From the NCBI GenBank assembly GCA_047967505.1, contig CM106539.1: a stretch of 64,000 nucleotides of DNA. One strand, 5' to 3'. The translations under genes were made by a program, and so were the position numbers. The number at the start of each line of letters is the position of its first letter. The first letter of the stretch is position 1. Below, one piece after another: positions 1-10,968 of this stretch. The DNA is from Dipteris shenzhenensis (taxonomy: Eukaryota; Polypodiophyta; Polypodiopsida; Gleicheniales). A model generated the notes under the pieces. It saw only the letters and a list, made by a program, of their open reading frames with translations. It was not told where the DNA came from and did not search any database.

Positions 1-438
1 CAGTTACATGTCGAGTGCGGTTTGAAGCTATCAAGTCGAAGGGGCCAACGGTGTTTGAAGCTATCAAGCGGGAAGTGGAAAAGTTGGCCAATGGCGTTTT
101 TATCTGTTTGCATGAAGCTATCGATTCGGGTGTGGAAAAGTTGGTCAACAGAGTTTTATCTATTTTTTATTGGAAAAGTTTTGACAATGTGTGAGTTATG
201 TGAATTTTTGGCATATGAAGGCGATGGTTCAGAGGCCAGGTATGTAGCTCGATATATGGTAAAATGATTTTTCTTATTACGATGTGTTTCTAAGGAGATT
301 TGCAATGAGTTTTTGGAGACATCTTATCTCTTTGTCTTGTGGCTACTATTCTGGTTATACCATGGAGTCCAATGTTTAGTATTAATAAATTTTTGTACAA
401 GGATTGTCCTGTTTGAGTGGATTTTCCAGGGATATAGT
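1..438. other. unassigned flank with imperfect short repeats
   Basis: No gene is recognised. The block gaagctatcaag or a close relative recurs near 22, 58 and 113, and the stretch around gtggaaaagttggccaa near 74 is repeated near 132, so the first 160 bases are an imperfect tandem repeat. The rest is AT-rich and ends at the LTR that starts at 439. The short open frames here have no recognisable motif. Confidence 0.4.
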
Positions 439-701
439 GTTGAGGAACCATCTCAACATCATATGTTCGATATGTGCATAGCACTAACCCAATAGAGTGC
501 TATAAAGGAAAGGGTTAGAAACCCTAACCCTAAACCTAACCCTAACCCTAACCCTAAAGGGGTTTGTATATATTCTAGTTAGAATATATACTCTTTAGGG
601 TTAGAAGCCCTAACCCTAAAGGGGTTTGTATATATTCTAGTTAGTCATTTGTGGTGTGCCCTCTCTCCTCATCTCCACTCTTCTCTCTCCATATTTGTTC
701 A
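439..701 (+). mobile_element. Ty1/copia-type LTR (plus orientation)
   Basis: The 263-bp block starts TGTTGAGG and ends GTTCA, and it is followed at once by a tRNA-Met primer-binding site. It is an inverted, diverged copy of the LTR at 1478-1708: the shared blocks include agagtgctataaaggaaag, the telomere-like run, the tatattctag stretch and the CT-rich tail near 660-690. Because the PBS follows directly, this is a 5' LTR of a plus-strand element, of which only the LTR and some leader are visible. Confidence 0.8.
521..558. repeat. telomere-like CCCTAA/CCCTAAA run inside the LTR
   Basis: About six units of CCCTAA, CCCTAAA or AACCTAA lie in tandem here, with a shorter run at 608-620. The inverted LTR at 1478-1708 carries the same motif in TTTAGGG orientation near 1606-1623. 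Presence in both LTR copies shows it belongs to the element rather than being a chromosome end. Confidence 0.85.
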
Positions 702-714
702 TGGTATCAGAGCG
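702..714 (+). other. primer-binding site for initiator tRNA-Met
   Basis: TGGTATCAGAGC directly follows the CA end of the LTR. This is the standard plant Ty1/copia PBS, complementary to the 3' end of initiator tRNA-Met, and it fixes both the LTR end and the element's orientation. Confidence 0.85.
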
Positions 715-1477
715 CTTCAACGACCTAGTCTAATGACTTCACAAGGCAATGCCTCTAACCACAAATCACACAAATAGATCAGCTACTTCTAGTGCCTCTT
801 GCATCGACTCTCCACCATAGCTCACATGCACCACATACGACTTCCACAACGAACTTACTGCAAGCTCAAGCTTCTGCCACAAAGCTCCTACTATGCCTTC
901 AACAAGCCTTCACCCAACCCTATCGACCACCCATGACTAAGCAAGGCTCTAGCAACCCTACTTAGTAGTGCCCATAGCCTGCGACTTCAAAGGCTCCCCA
1001 CGCGACCTGAGCCGCCTCCATCTATAAACGAAGTGATGACAGCCTGTGAACCTTCAACGTAGGGCTCCTTGCAACCAGCTAACTCAAACCTTCTCCATGG
1101 CTCCACGGGCAAATGACTCTTCCACGGCCATGCACATATGAGCAATGACCAAAAACTTTTGTCAATGGAATCTCTAAGATTTTGTCGGCATGTGAAACCT
1201 TCCGTCACCTTATCTACAAGGGTAACCACACACCAAGGTGTGGTGTGAGGGTTGACATGTGTCAACCCCTATCTGGCCATGTGGCAGACGTATCTACCAT
1301 GTCATCAGTTGCATCACCACCGACAGTCGCCTACCATGTGTCTTATCGGCGATGTCAACAACTCTTATCCACATTGACACATCATCATGCCACATGGCAT
1401 GCTACCACATCGACAGACCTTATCTTGTGCCACATCATCCTCTGAGTGCCATGTCAACACTGATGCCATGTCATCAG
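715..1477 (+). mobile_element. leader and non-coding remainder of the plus-strand copia element
   Basis: The stretch lies between the PBS and the inverted LTR. It begins with a short possible gag start near 733 that soon hits stops. The second half has many gccatgtcatcag and catgtcaac variants. No gag, protease or polymerase motif is seen, so this is a non-coding leader or a remnant into which the neighbouring minus-strand element inserted. Confidence 0.5.
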
Positions 1478-1708
1478 TGACAAAATATGAAGAGGGGAGA
1501 GGAGAAGAGTGGAGATGAGGAGAGAGGGCACAGCTAGAGAGCACACCACAAATGACTAGTTGTACACTAGATTTAGTTGAAAATGTAGAATATATACAAA
1601 CCCATTTAGGGTTAGGGTTAGGGCATCTAACCCTTTCCTTTATAGCACTCTATAAGTGTTAGTGCTATTCATGTATGATCACATGATGTTGAGCGTGATC
1701 TCTCATCA
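1478..1708 (-). mobile_element. 3' LTR of a minus-strand Ty1/copia element
   Basis: Read on the minus strand it starts TGATGAGAG and ends TTTTGTCA (231 bp) and aligns with the LTR at 439-701. A purine tract (ttgagggaaag) abuts its start and the RNase H coding end lies just upstream, which identifies it as a 3' LTR. It carries three TTTAGGG-like units. The matching 5' LTR is not found near 4.2 kb, where CACTA sequence begins instead. Confidence 0.8.
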
Positions 1709-1720
1709 CTTTCCCTCAAG
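1709..1720 (-). other. polypurine tract of the minus-strand copia element
   Basis: On the minus strand, cttgagggaaag lies directly before the TG of the LTR. This is the expected place and composition for the plus-strand DNA primer of an LTR retrotransposon. Confidence 0.7.
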
Positions 1721-1806
1721 ATTAGCATCATGAAGTAGGCCTTCCCTCAAGATGATGATTCTGGGGAATCCAAGAAGGACTGAACATTACATTCCTTCAC
1801 ACCCTT

Positions 1807-3326
1807 TTAATGGGAATGTCCTTCCTCTGCGTCAAACCAAGAGCTTGTCAATGTTTCTTGAAAAGCTCTTTACTGAGTGGTTTGGTAAAGATGTCTGCAA
1901 CATTCTCTTTGCTATCACAATGCTGCAGTGTGATGCCACTAAGTAACACTCTTTTTCTGATGAAGTGCTCTCTGACATCAATGTACTTTGTCCTAGAGTG
2001 ATCTACTGGACTCTTGGCCAATGCTTGAGCCGATTGATTATCACGTTATATTGTTGTTGGCTTTGACTCATCAAAGCAATCTGTTTCTGACAATAGTCTT
2101 CTAAGCCATATAGCCTCACATGCACTTGTAGTGAGTGCTCTATATTCTGCTTTAGTTGAAGACAAAGAAATAGTTGGCTATTTATTTGATAACCACGATA
2201 TAGCACCTTGACTAAGGAAAAATGCATATCCCTGTGTGGGATCTCCTGGTCTCATGATCTCTAGCATAGTCATTGTCACAGTATCCATTCAACCTTGGAT
2301 GACTTCCTCGTATTCTATCCCAAACTATCTTGTACCTCTAATGTATCTCAAGACTCTTTTGGCATCATTCCAGTGAGACTGTTCTAGATTTGCCATAAAC
2401 TATGCTAGTGAAGTTACTACATAACAAATATCAAGTTGTATGATAGTCAGATATATAAGAGATCTGATGAGCTTCTTGTAGTACCTATCATTGACTGTAG
2501 GCTTTTCTGAATCTTTAGTAGGTTTCAAACTCTGTTCCATGGGAGTGACTACAATCTTGCAATCTGCCATATGAAACTTCTTTAGGAGACTGTCAACATA
2601 TTTGAGCTGACTCATGAAGGTGCTGTCTGAATCTCTCCAGAACTCAATACCAAGACAATAGTGCATAAGTCCAAGATCTTTCATGTCGAACTCTGCAGAT
2701 AAGTTTTTTTTTAGCTTTTTGATGAAGCTATCCTTGCTTCCCATCACAATCAAATCATCTACGTACAAACATGCAATAGTAATGTCTTCCCCTTGACCTT
2801 TATAGTAGAGAGTATGATCTACATTGGACTTCATGTATTTCAGATAAACAAAATACTTGTTGATTCTGCTGTACCAACTTTTGGGTGCTTGCTTTAAGTC
2901 GTAAAGACTTTCCTTGAGATAGTAAACCTTATTCTCTTTTCTTGGTTCAACATAACTTGCTGGTTGTTGCATGTAGACTTCCTCGTTTAGGTAACCATTG
3001 AGAAAAGTATTCTTGACATCAAGTTGGTACACATTCCATTTGTTGAGTGTCACTAGTGATATCAAGAACTGTATGGAATCCATCTTTGCTACTCGAACTT
3101 AAGTCTCATCATAATCTTGACCATATTGCTGTGCAAGTCCTTTTGCAACTAGTCTAGCTTTGTGTCTTTGAATACTTCCATTTGAATTGTACTTCACTTT
3201 GTATACCCATTTGTTTGCTATGGCCCACGTGATGATTTCCTCTTCCATGAAAATTTTCTCAATTGTTGCTGGATTGACCACCTTGATGGTACTGCTTCTT
3301 GCGACAATTTCTTTCATAGTGTCCAA
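1807..3326 (-). pseudogene. Ty1/copia reverse transcriptase and RNase H, degenerate
   Basis: Reverse transcriptase and RNase H of a copia polyprotein. The RT part (about 2400-3326) shows [37 protein letters not shown] and the catalytic YVDD box in LYVDDLIVMGS, so both active-site aspartates are kept. Downstream, near 2100-2160, the RNase H region gives TKAEYRALTTSACEAIWL and later ENVADIFTKPL. Stops between 3083 and 3099 and below 2400 break the frame. Just upstream is a gag zinc finger, so protease, GAG-pre-integrase and integrase (normally about 2 kb) are missing: the element is internally deleted and non-autonomous. Confidence 0.88.
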
Positions 3327-4173
3327 ACTTATGACAATAGTTGCACTAAATGTTTGACACGTTGGTGGATGTATTCCCTCTTCCTTAGAATCTTCCTATG
3401 TTGGAATGATTTCCTCTTGGTTGCCGATGGTGATGCTGCTGAGGATGATGCTGATGCTGACTTTGTTGATGACTTTGTTGTTGACGATGGCCACTTCGCT
3501 GAAATGTTCTACCTCCGCTGCTATCCGAAGCTGTGAATGCTTGATCATTGGAATGACCTTTGCATGCGTGAATGGCTTGAGTCCTGAGTTCTTCACCAAT
3601 AAAATTGACTATAGCTCTTCCAGTGTTGGAAACTACCATTGAATGTCAATAGTCTAGACTAGATTCTTGTATCCCTATTCAGGATGACTTGAACCATTTT
3701 TGTGGAATTTATGGTCTCCCTTCTGCTGCGAGTTGATTGTTGAAATCCTTGATTTTGAGTATGTCAGCATGACCGGTTTCACTGCTGTTGCAGAAACTCT
3801 GGTTGATTTGGTTTCTCAATGTGAGAATCCTAGAGTGTTCTTAGACTTGTAAAGAGCTACGAACATATCCCATGCTTCTTTTGATGTCTTCATGGTGTTG
3901 AGCTATCCTAGCATGACATCTTGCACATTCTGCTTGATCAAATGATATGCATATTTGTCTTTCTTGTCCCATTCTGCCTGTGCTTGGGCAATGGTAGGAT
4001 CTACTGCAGGTGTGGTCACTGGTGGTGTAGGTGTAGATCTTGCTGCTATTGGTGCTGCGGTAACAATGGGAGTTGCTGCTGGACCGTTTGATGGTCTTGG
4101 TGTAGACCCATCGACATACTACCAAAAACATCCTTTCCGTACATACGACAAAGGATGAATCAAAAGAGAACAA
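3327..4173 (-). pseudogene. Ty1/copia gag, degenerate
   Basis: Minus-strand frames give the gag domain signature WDKKDKYAYHLIKQNVQDV followed by SKEAWDMFVALYKS (UBN2 or retrotran_gag_2 type). A CCHC knuckle, [14 protein letters not shown], lies at about 3310-3350. Several stops and frame changes occur between 3640 and 3900. The N-terminal part is low-complexity (Pro/Thr/Ala-rich). The sequence runs from the knuckle almost directly into RT, marking the deletion of the middle of pol. Homology stops near 4173, just before CACTA-derived sequence. Confidence 0.75.
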
Positions 4174-4194
4174 CTTCTAGAAAAGACCAACTGA

Positions 4195-4857
4195 CAAGAG
4201 ACCTACCTTGGATAGAGGTATGGAAGCTTCTTGTCTTTCTTCAAAGCTTCCTCTCCTTCTTTGTTCACATTCTTCTCTTGTATTCTTGGGGATGAGTGTG
4301 TGTGCTTGGAGATGAGTGTGGGTGCCTGGAGCTGTGTGTGTACGCTTGGAGACCTGTGTATTGAAAGGAAAGCAAGCGCAGTAGATGAGGAACTAAGTGA
4401 AATGTACGTTTAAAAACTAGTCTGCATGTCTAAAAGCATGTCTAATAGTGCATCTACACTGTGTTTTAGATGTGACTATAGACGCATTCCACAGTACAGA
4501 TGTGCCTATAGACGGGCTTTTAGACATGCTACATAATTTTCTCATTAAATACTCAAGGAAGAACACATGTTTTGGGTTGTTTATCTGTAGGCAAATACCT
4601 CGACAAATACCTCCAGTGAGGATGAATCTCTCCGTATCCACCCTCGAAAAGTGTGGCTGGTGCAAAAAATTAAATGTATGTGTGATCCATGTCGAGGAAA
4701 CACGTATCATGCACGTAGAATTACACTCGGTCACATCTCACAGTACGGACAATGGGATGCCACCATATCCTACGTAAGTGTTTAAGCATTGAGGTTGATT
4801 GAGATACCTATGGGTGTTCATGTGTTTGATATATGATCCTTTTTTAATTTGATACAG
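4195..4857 (+). mobile_element. CACTA 5' region (plus-strand copy) with subterminal-type repeats
   Basis: Bases 4208-4330 are an inverted, diverged copy of 10,380-10,500, which lies upstream of the minus-strand TNP2 gene. Bases 4785-4857 match 10,260-10,345 inverted, including an intron that runs from gtaagtg near 4774 to gatacag near 4857. About 450 bp between them has no counterpart in the 10 kb copy and contains short tctatagacg-type motifs near 4460-4515, like the arrays at 10.6 and 12.7 kb. Imperfect 21-bp repeats (ggagatgagtgtgggtgcc) lie near 4285-4350. Confidence 0.6.
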
Positions 4858-5228
4858 GATGTAGTGCCACACCTGCATATGTTGCCCTATGCTCGTCTCG
4901 TGAGGAGGTGAAGTGTCAGTGATATGAGGTGGGATCTTCAGGAGGGACTGTTATGGATGTATGGAGTGATGGTGATAGTAGCCCTCGACCATTACCTCAT
5001 GAGGCCCTAGAGGAGGAGGAGGTGTTTGATGATATGGTGTAGGATTTATCTGTCCATCAGTCCTCAGGTAGGGATAATAGCATGGAGTTGGATGATCTTT
5101 TTATTGTAGCATTGACACCACTATTTGAGGGGTGCACATTCTCTGTTCTACGTGGCTCTGTTGAGTTACTAAACTTCCAGACCATCTATGGATGGAGAAA
5201 TGCAAGTTTGAATGCATTACCCAAGTAA
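4858..5228 (+). pseudogene. CACTA TNP2-type transposase, N-terminal exon, degenerate
   Basis: Translation in mixed frames gives SDGDSS, then PLFEGCTFS and ELLNFQTIYGW, the N-terminal signature of TNP2/En-Spm transposases (family form: LYEGCTKFS...LNGWS). It is a diverged inverted copy of the 9916-10,284 exon. There is at least one frame change near 4910, an in-frame TAG near 5040, and the final residues read through to a stop at the exon-intron border. The fragment is not functional on its own. Confidence 0.8.
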
Positions 5229-5490
5229 ACTTTAAAGTTTATTTTGCAAACATAGTGAATTATGCTAGTGGATCAATTACTGGAATACTTTTTCTCATTT
5301 ATGGTCTTCACGTGCAGGCTATTGTGTAAATTTCTTAATAGTGATGTGATGAAAAGATGGGTGACAAGATACGAGGATGCAAAGGCAATAAGACAAGGAG
5401 AAAGGGCCATCTTTTGTACACACCGCGGATCTCGTGTGCCATACCCTCAGCATCTAAGAACACTTTGAACAAAAGGATATTCATGTGGAC
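5229..5490 (+). mobile_element. CACTA intron and start of the next TNP2 exon, then unrecognised sequence
   Basis: The stretch to about 5325 matches 9820-9915 inverted: an intron ending gtgcag, then the exon start coding LLCKFL. After 5330 the similarity to TNP2 is lost. The frame continues as about 45 residues containing RWVTRYEDAKAIRQGERAIF, which I do not recognise. The boundary with the gypsy LTR downstream is not certain. Confidence 0.5.
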
Positions 5491-5875
5491 TGACTACTTG
5501 ACATAGGACCTCAGACATAGAGGGCTTCTTCTTTGATTTCCTCCCAACCATGGATTCCCTGAGCTCCTCTGATGCCTCTCTGAACTCCCCTCAGTTCCTT
5601 TTTTTCATCCACTTTCCATGTGGAGCTCTCCTTCCAAAATCCTCCCCCTTGCTCAACACTTGCCACTTGGCCTCCAACTTTGGTGCCACATGTCCCACAA
5701 GGGACTCCTCTCTTTATAGCCCTCTCTAGGACTCCTTATGCACCACCTCATAAATGCCTAGGCCTAAGCGTGACCCTAGATCCAAGCCCTTTAGGCCCTA
5801 TTAATGCAAGTGCTGCCAAGCCCTTTGGCTTCTTGCATTATACCGTGGTCACACGGTATTATAGTTCACGTAACA
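5491..5875 (-). mobile_element. 3' LTR of the Ty3/gypsy chromovirus (outer end approximate)
   Basis: On the minus strand the block begins TGTTACGTGAAC immediately after a purine tract and after the end of the chromodomain-coding frame. It contains a TATA-like ctataaagag near 5715 and an inverted-repeat stretch around taccgtggtcacacggta near 5841. The outer end is set to a TG at 5491 only because LTRs end in TG...CA; no second LTR was found to confirm it. Confidence 0.6.
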
Positions 5876-5888
5876 TTCCCTTCCCCTT
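5876..5888 (-). other. polypurine tract of the gypsy element
   Basis: Minus strand aaggggaaggga directly precedes the LTR start TGTTACG and overlaps the stop of the polyprotein. Position and composition fit a retrotransposon plus-strand primer. Confidence 0.7.
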
Positions 5889-8766
5889 AAGAAATGTTTA
5901 CGTCCTCGAGAACAAAATTGGGAAACCTCCTTTGGAGATTGCTTACCCTTTCCCATGTTGAACTCTCTTCAGATCTATCTTTCCACTTAAGTAGACATTC
6001 TTTCCATATAGTATGTCGCGTTCTTTTTTCTTGTGTATCTAAAATTTTTTCTGGTACATGTGGTAAAGATGCAGGTTCAATAAGTTCAACTAGGACTTCA
6101 TTTCCAATGAAATTATCATCATCTCCTCATTTTCTTTTTAGCCTACTAACATGAAAAACTGGATGTACTCTACATCCTTTAGGTAAGGCTAATTTGTAAG
6201 CAAATTCTCCAATCCTCTTAAGTATTGTGAATGGTCCACAATCCCTAGGAGACAATTTTGGACATTTACCTATTTTTAGAGATTCTGAAGATTCAGGTAC
6301 CTTAGGATAGACTTTCTCATTTACTTCAAACTCCAACTTTCTACAGCGTGGGTTTGCATAACTTCATGCTCTATCTTGAGCTCTTCTTATGCTATCTTTA
6401 GCTAACTTAAGCGTTTTATTCATATCCTCAAGAAAGTCTTTGGCCACTTGAACCTTCTCTTTTTCGAGTCCCACTATCATTGGGTCTCTTGGTTGAAATC
6501 CATACATCATCATAAATGGACTGAAACGTGTAGTTGAATGTTTGGCATTGTTATATGCAAATTCTAATATGGGCAAATACTGTTCCCAATTAGTTTGCCG
6601 TTTACTTACATATGCTCGAAGCATATCCTCAATGATCTGATTGACCCTTTCAGTTCGACCATCACTTTGTGGATGATTTGCGGTGCTCATATTCAATGAA
6701 GTTTCTAACCTCTTTTAAACACAGCTCTCCAAAAATGGATGTTAAATTTACTATACCGATCACTAACAATACCGACTGGTAGCCCATATAGTCTATAGAT
6801 ATGCTCCACAAATAGTCTAGCTAATTCTAGAGTTTTAACATCTTCACTGACAGGAATAAAATGAGCCATCTTGGTCAACCGATCCACAATTACCCACATA
6901 GAGTTGTGCCCCCTCTGTGTTCTAGGTAGTCCCACAATGAAATCCATGGAGATACTTTCCCATTTGCTAGATGGAATCTCCAATGGGTGTAGGAGACCTC
7001 CTACCTTAAGGCATTCAGCCTTATTGACCTGGCATTTTTGGCACTTCAATACATCATCTTAGACGTCCTTACCTATTCTAGGCCAAAAGAATTGCCTTTT
7101 CAGAAGCACATATGTCTTCTGAATTCCTGGGTGTCCAGCATGACATTCAAAAAGGACTTGGTGCCTAATGTCATTATCCTTCGGGACACATACTCTACCC
7201 TTGTAGAGTAGGTAGCCATCTTAAATAGTATATTTTTTCCACTTGAGTCATTTATCACCAACCTATGGTGTGTCACCATTTCCATGCGATTCCTTAGTGA
7301 AAGCCTCTCGATTTGTTGGATCCCTATTTTTTATTGCTTTCCATATTTCAAAGAAGTGAGGATCAAACTCACATTTCCCCTTTAAGGACTCTAGGAAATC
7401 ATTCTGAAATTGAGTAAAACTCAATTCGTTAATAATTGGCATTCGGTTCAGAGAGTCTGCTATCACATTAAACTTCCCTTTCCTATATGTCAATTGTATA
7501 TCTTGAAAACTCTTGCATTAACTCAGCCCATCTAGCTTTTCTACCTTTAAGCTCTGGCTACTTACAAATCCATTTAATGCTCTCTTGATCAAAGATGATC
7601 TCAAATTTTGCACCATATAAATAATGCCTCCACTTTTTTGAAGCATAGACTATAGCGCATAGTTCCTTCTCATATGCCGAGTAATTCCGTTGGGCATGAT
7701 CTAACTTTTTGCTTTCAAAAGCCACTGGTCGACCTTTCTGTATAAGTACTGCCCCAATAGCAAAATCACTAGCATCTGTCTCAAGCACGAATGGTTCATT
7801 GGGATTCACTACTTTTAAGACGGGAGTTGCCACTATAGCTACCTTTAATTTTTCAAAACTTCTCTTTTAAGGTTCATCCCATATGAAGGTGCTTCCCTTC
7901 CCCTTAAGCTGGTCCGTCATTGGAACAGCAATCCTAGCATAATCCTGAATGAATCTCCTTTAGAATCCTAACAAACCTAAGAATATCTGTAATTCTTCTA
8001 GATTTGTAGGATGTGGCCATTCCAATATGGCCCTTACTTTGTCAGGGTCCATACGAACCCCTTCTTAGGATATTATATGTCCCAAGTATTTCACTTCTTT
8101 TGCAAAGAATTCACATTTGGATTCTTTTGCAAAGAGTGAATTATCTCTAAGCAATTGGAACACTTTTCGCAAATGTTCCAAATGTTTTTTTCTTGTTTTA
8201 CTATAAATAAGGATATTGTCTAGAAATACTATCGCAAATTTCCTCAGATATGGCCTTAAGACACTATTCATAAGTGTCATGAAAGTTGCTGGAGCACTTA
8301 TTAATCCAAATGGCATTACTTTAAATTGATAATGCCCATACCTAGTATGAAATGATGTCTTAGGTACATCCTCTTCCCTAATTCGTACTTGGTGATATCC
8401 TGATCTTAAATCAAATTTAATAAAGTATTTTGCCCCTTGCAATTGATCAAAGAACTCATCAATGCGAGGCATATGATACTATTTTTTATGGTGATTTTAT
8501 TTAGTGCTCTATAATCTATGCATAAACGCATAGTACCATCCTTTTTCTTTACCAGTAAAACTGGTGCAGACCAAGGTGAGCTACTTGTTTGAATTTGACC
8601 CTTCCTAAGATATTCTATTAACTATCTTTCAACCTCACGTTCCTCTGTTTGACTTAGTCTATATGGGGATTTACAAACAACGGTAGATCCAGGAATTAAA
8701 TCTATTTTATGATCTACTTCTCTTTCAGGAGGTAAACCATCAGGTAAATCAGATGGAAAAACATCT
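5887..8766 (-). pseudogene. Ty3/gypsy chromovirus pol: RT, RNase H, integrase, chromodomain; degenerate
   Basis: Order along the minus strand: RT (about 8766-7900; [38 protein letters not shown]), RNase H (7833-7558; FVLETDASDFAIGAVL), zinc-binding integrase domain (near 7150-7020; GHPG, CQKCQ), integrase core (MDFIVGLP; VSDRYSKF; HPQSDGRTERVNQ), C-terminal [10 protein letters not shown], then a chromodomain (about 6125-5887; PEKILDTQEKR, LLKWKDRS, STWERV). The chromodomain is in frame with the integrase end after one TGA at 6127-6129. The chromodomain is the hallmark of chromoviruses and targets integration to heterochromatin. RT carries FLDN in place of the usual FLDD, removing a catalytic aspartate, and there are several stops and frame changes. 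The pol start is cut off at 8766, where TNP2 sequence begins. Confidence 0.92.
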
Positions 8767-10284
8767 TTAGCTCATGCCAAGTGGTGGAGTCATTATGGAA
8801 CCATCCCAAATTCTCATCCAATCTCCCGCGGTGAGTGATTGTGGGAGGACTTCGTTCCAAGGGGAAACATATCTAGGATGATCAAGTGGGAGAAATCCAT
8901 GGTGATTCTCATAGATGACCTTATTCAATGCGTCTGCTCGTGAGGCAACTAGCGAAGGACACAAACAGGACATGCATGGTAACTTGATGTAGTGAGACCT
9001 GAATAATCAACATAATTAAGAGTTGAAGGTGGGTTTAGGGTACCACATCCTTTGCCTATTCATAATTAGAAGTGCAATGCTTACTTGAACACTCGCCATA
9101 GCCTGGGAAGTCATGCATCATCCACATCAAGACTGCTTTTTGCAGTTGAAGTCTCGTGACGAGGGAGGCCTGCTCACATCATGCACCTCGATACCTCTCC
9201 AAAGTATCTCTAGCTCGTCAATCAAAGGCTCCAAATAAACATCAGGATTTTTGACTTTATGTTTCCCTGGAATTAGAAGGGACAACATAACATGTCTTTT
9301 CTTAATAGCCATAAAGGGTGGAAGATTATAAAACACCAATATCACTAGCCATACACTGTAAGAGGTGCTTTTGAGACCAAATGGGTTCACAATGTCCATA
9401 CCCAATCCAAATCTCAAGCTCCTAGGTTCTTCCTTGAAGCTTGGCCATGTGTCTTCAATATGCTTCCACGCAGGAGAGTCTGCGGGAGTTCTCCACTTGC
9501 CATCGGTTGATCGATCGGAGGAATGCCATGACATGAGCTCTGCAATGGATTTGCACTTGAACATATGTTGGATGCGAGGGATTATGGGAAAATGTCACAG
9601 AACCTTACGAGGCACTCCCAAAGTTTTGAGATTTGCTCTATATCTTGCCTCTCCACAAGTAGGGCACTCTCTTGCATCCTTATGTAGTCCATGAAGTAAA
9701 ACACAATCATTGATGCATGCATGGATGCGCTTTTAATCTAATCCTCCAAGAGAGGTCACATGTTGCCTTGCCATATCTCTTGAGGTCGGTAATTTATTCT
9801 CCATTGGAAGAATTTTACACAATAGCTTGCACGTGAAGACCATAAATGAGGAAAAGCATTCGAGTAATTGACCCACTAGCATAATTCACCATGTTTGCAA
9901 AATAGACTTTAAAGCTTACTTGAGTAATGCATTCAAACTTGCATTGCTCCATCCATAGATGGTTTGCAAGTTTAGTAACTCAAGGGAGGCATGTAGAATA
10001 GAGAATGTGCACCCCTCAAACAGTGGAGTCGATGCTACAATAAAAAGATCATCCTGCTTCATGCTATCATCCCTCCCTTGATGGACATATAAATCCTGCA
10101 CCATATCATCAAGCACCTCCTCCTCCATGGCTTCATGAGGTAATGGCAGAGGGCTACTATCACCATCACTCCATGCATCTGTAACGGTCCCTCCTGAAGA
10201 TCCCACCTCATATCGCCGACGCTTCGCTTCCTCATGGTGAGTATAGGGCAACATATGCAGGTGTGGCACTGTATCGTGTATCAA
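8767..10284 (-). pseudogene. CACTA TNP2-type transposase (Transposase_21), truncated
   Basis: Transposase of an En/Spm (CACTA) element. In order on the minus strand: N-terminal exon 10,284-9916 (SDGDSSPLPLPHEA; PLFEGCTFS; LNLQTIYGWSNASLNALLK), an intron to about 9825, a long exon to about 9075 (HACINDCVLLH, CPTCGEARYR, SPAWKHIEDTWP, NPFGLKSTSYS, NLPPF, LSLLIPGKHK, VYLEPLIDELEILWRG, MHDFPGYGE), an intron, then 8973-8767 (HACPVCVPSL, GFLPLDHPRY). This matches the usual order of TNP2 proteins, but the C-terminal half is missing beyond 8767. There are stops in the long exon near 9738 and 9585. The gene borders the gypsy pol, whose gag lies beyond it at 13.0-13.4 kb. Confidence 0.9.
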
Positions 10285-10545
10285 ATTAAAACGGGATCAT
10301 AACTCAACCATATGAACACCCATAGGTATCTTAATCAACCTTAACTCTTTAACACTTACCATGTTTATGGTCGCATCTCATTCTCCATGTTTATGGCACC
10401 CACACTTACTTCCAAGCTTAAAGGAGAAGAGGGTGAACAAGGAAGGGAAGCAACTTTGAAAAAGGAGAAGAAGCTTCTATACCTCTATCCAAGGTAAGTC
10501 TTTTTATGGTAAGATTTTGGATTGGTCCTTTGTCATATCCAAGAA
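10285..10545 (-). mobile_element. 5' end of the minus-strand TNP2 transcription unit
   Basis: This upstream part of the CACTA gene matches 4208-4330 and 4785-4857 inverted. It includes an intron on the minus strand from gtaagtg near 10,358 to a gatacac/gatacag-type acceptor near 10,270. The conserved block near 10,466-10,500 (cctctatccaaggtaagtc on the plus strand) is found in both copies. No long reading frame is seen, so it is probably 5' UTR plus promoter. Confidence 0.5.
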
Positions 10546-10614
10546 ATGCATGATTTTCGTATCAGTGTTATGTTTTTGTGTCGGGCGCATGTCCTTTTCT
10601 ACTTTTTAGAATAG

Positions 10615-10795
10615 TCTCTGTGTCGGAGCACGTCTATAGACGTGTCTTAAAGCACATCAAAAACCATGTCTACAGGCGCATCTAGACGCATGCCTAGCTT
10701 GTTTGCAAACACAGATAGCCGCGTCTATAGACGCACTGTTAAACGCAAAAATAGATGCGCTTCTCAGACGCGTCTATAGATGCACTCTGACAGTA
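10615..10795. repeat. CACTA subterminal palindrome array
   Basis: The perfect 14-bp palindrome GCGTCTATAGACGC occurs at about 10,723 and near-copies or half-sites (acgtctatagacgtg, gcatctagacgc, gacgcgtctatagatgc) fill the stretch. Clustered short inverted motifs are typical of CACTA subterminal regions, where they bind TNPA. The array sits between the minus-strand TNP2 gene and the plus-strand gene at 10,969. I did not find clean CACTA-starting terminal repeats. Confidence 0.7.
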
Positions 10796-10968
10796 ATCTT
10801 TTCCGTTCCCCTTTCCTCTTAGCTCATCGGTAATCGTCTTTTTTTCTTTTTTCGAGTTCATCATGTGGCCAGGAAGCTCTTTCGACTCACCTGATCTTTG
10901 AGAGTCTATTTTTAGGGACTTATAACCTTTTAGGGCACCCTCCCAGTCCTACAGAGTTATACGAGTAT

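Noticed and set aside
521-558. True telomere or chromosome end
   Set aside because: The run is short, internal, and present in both LTR copies.
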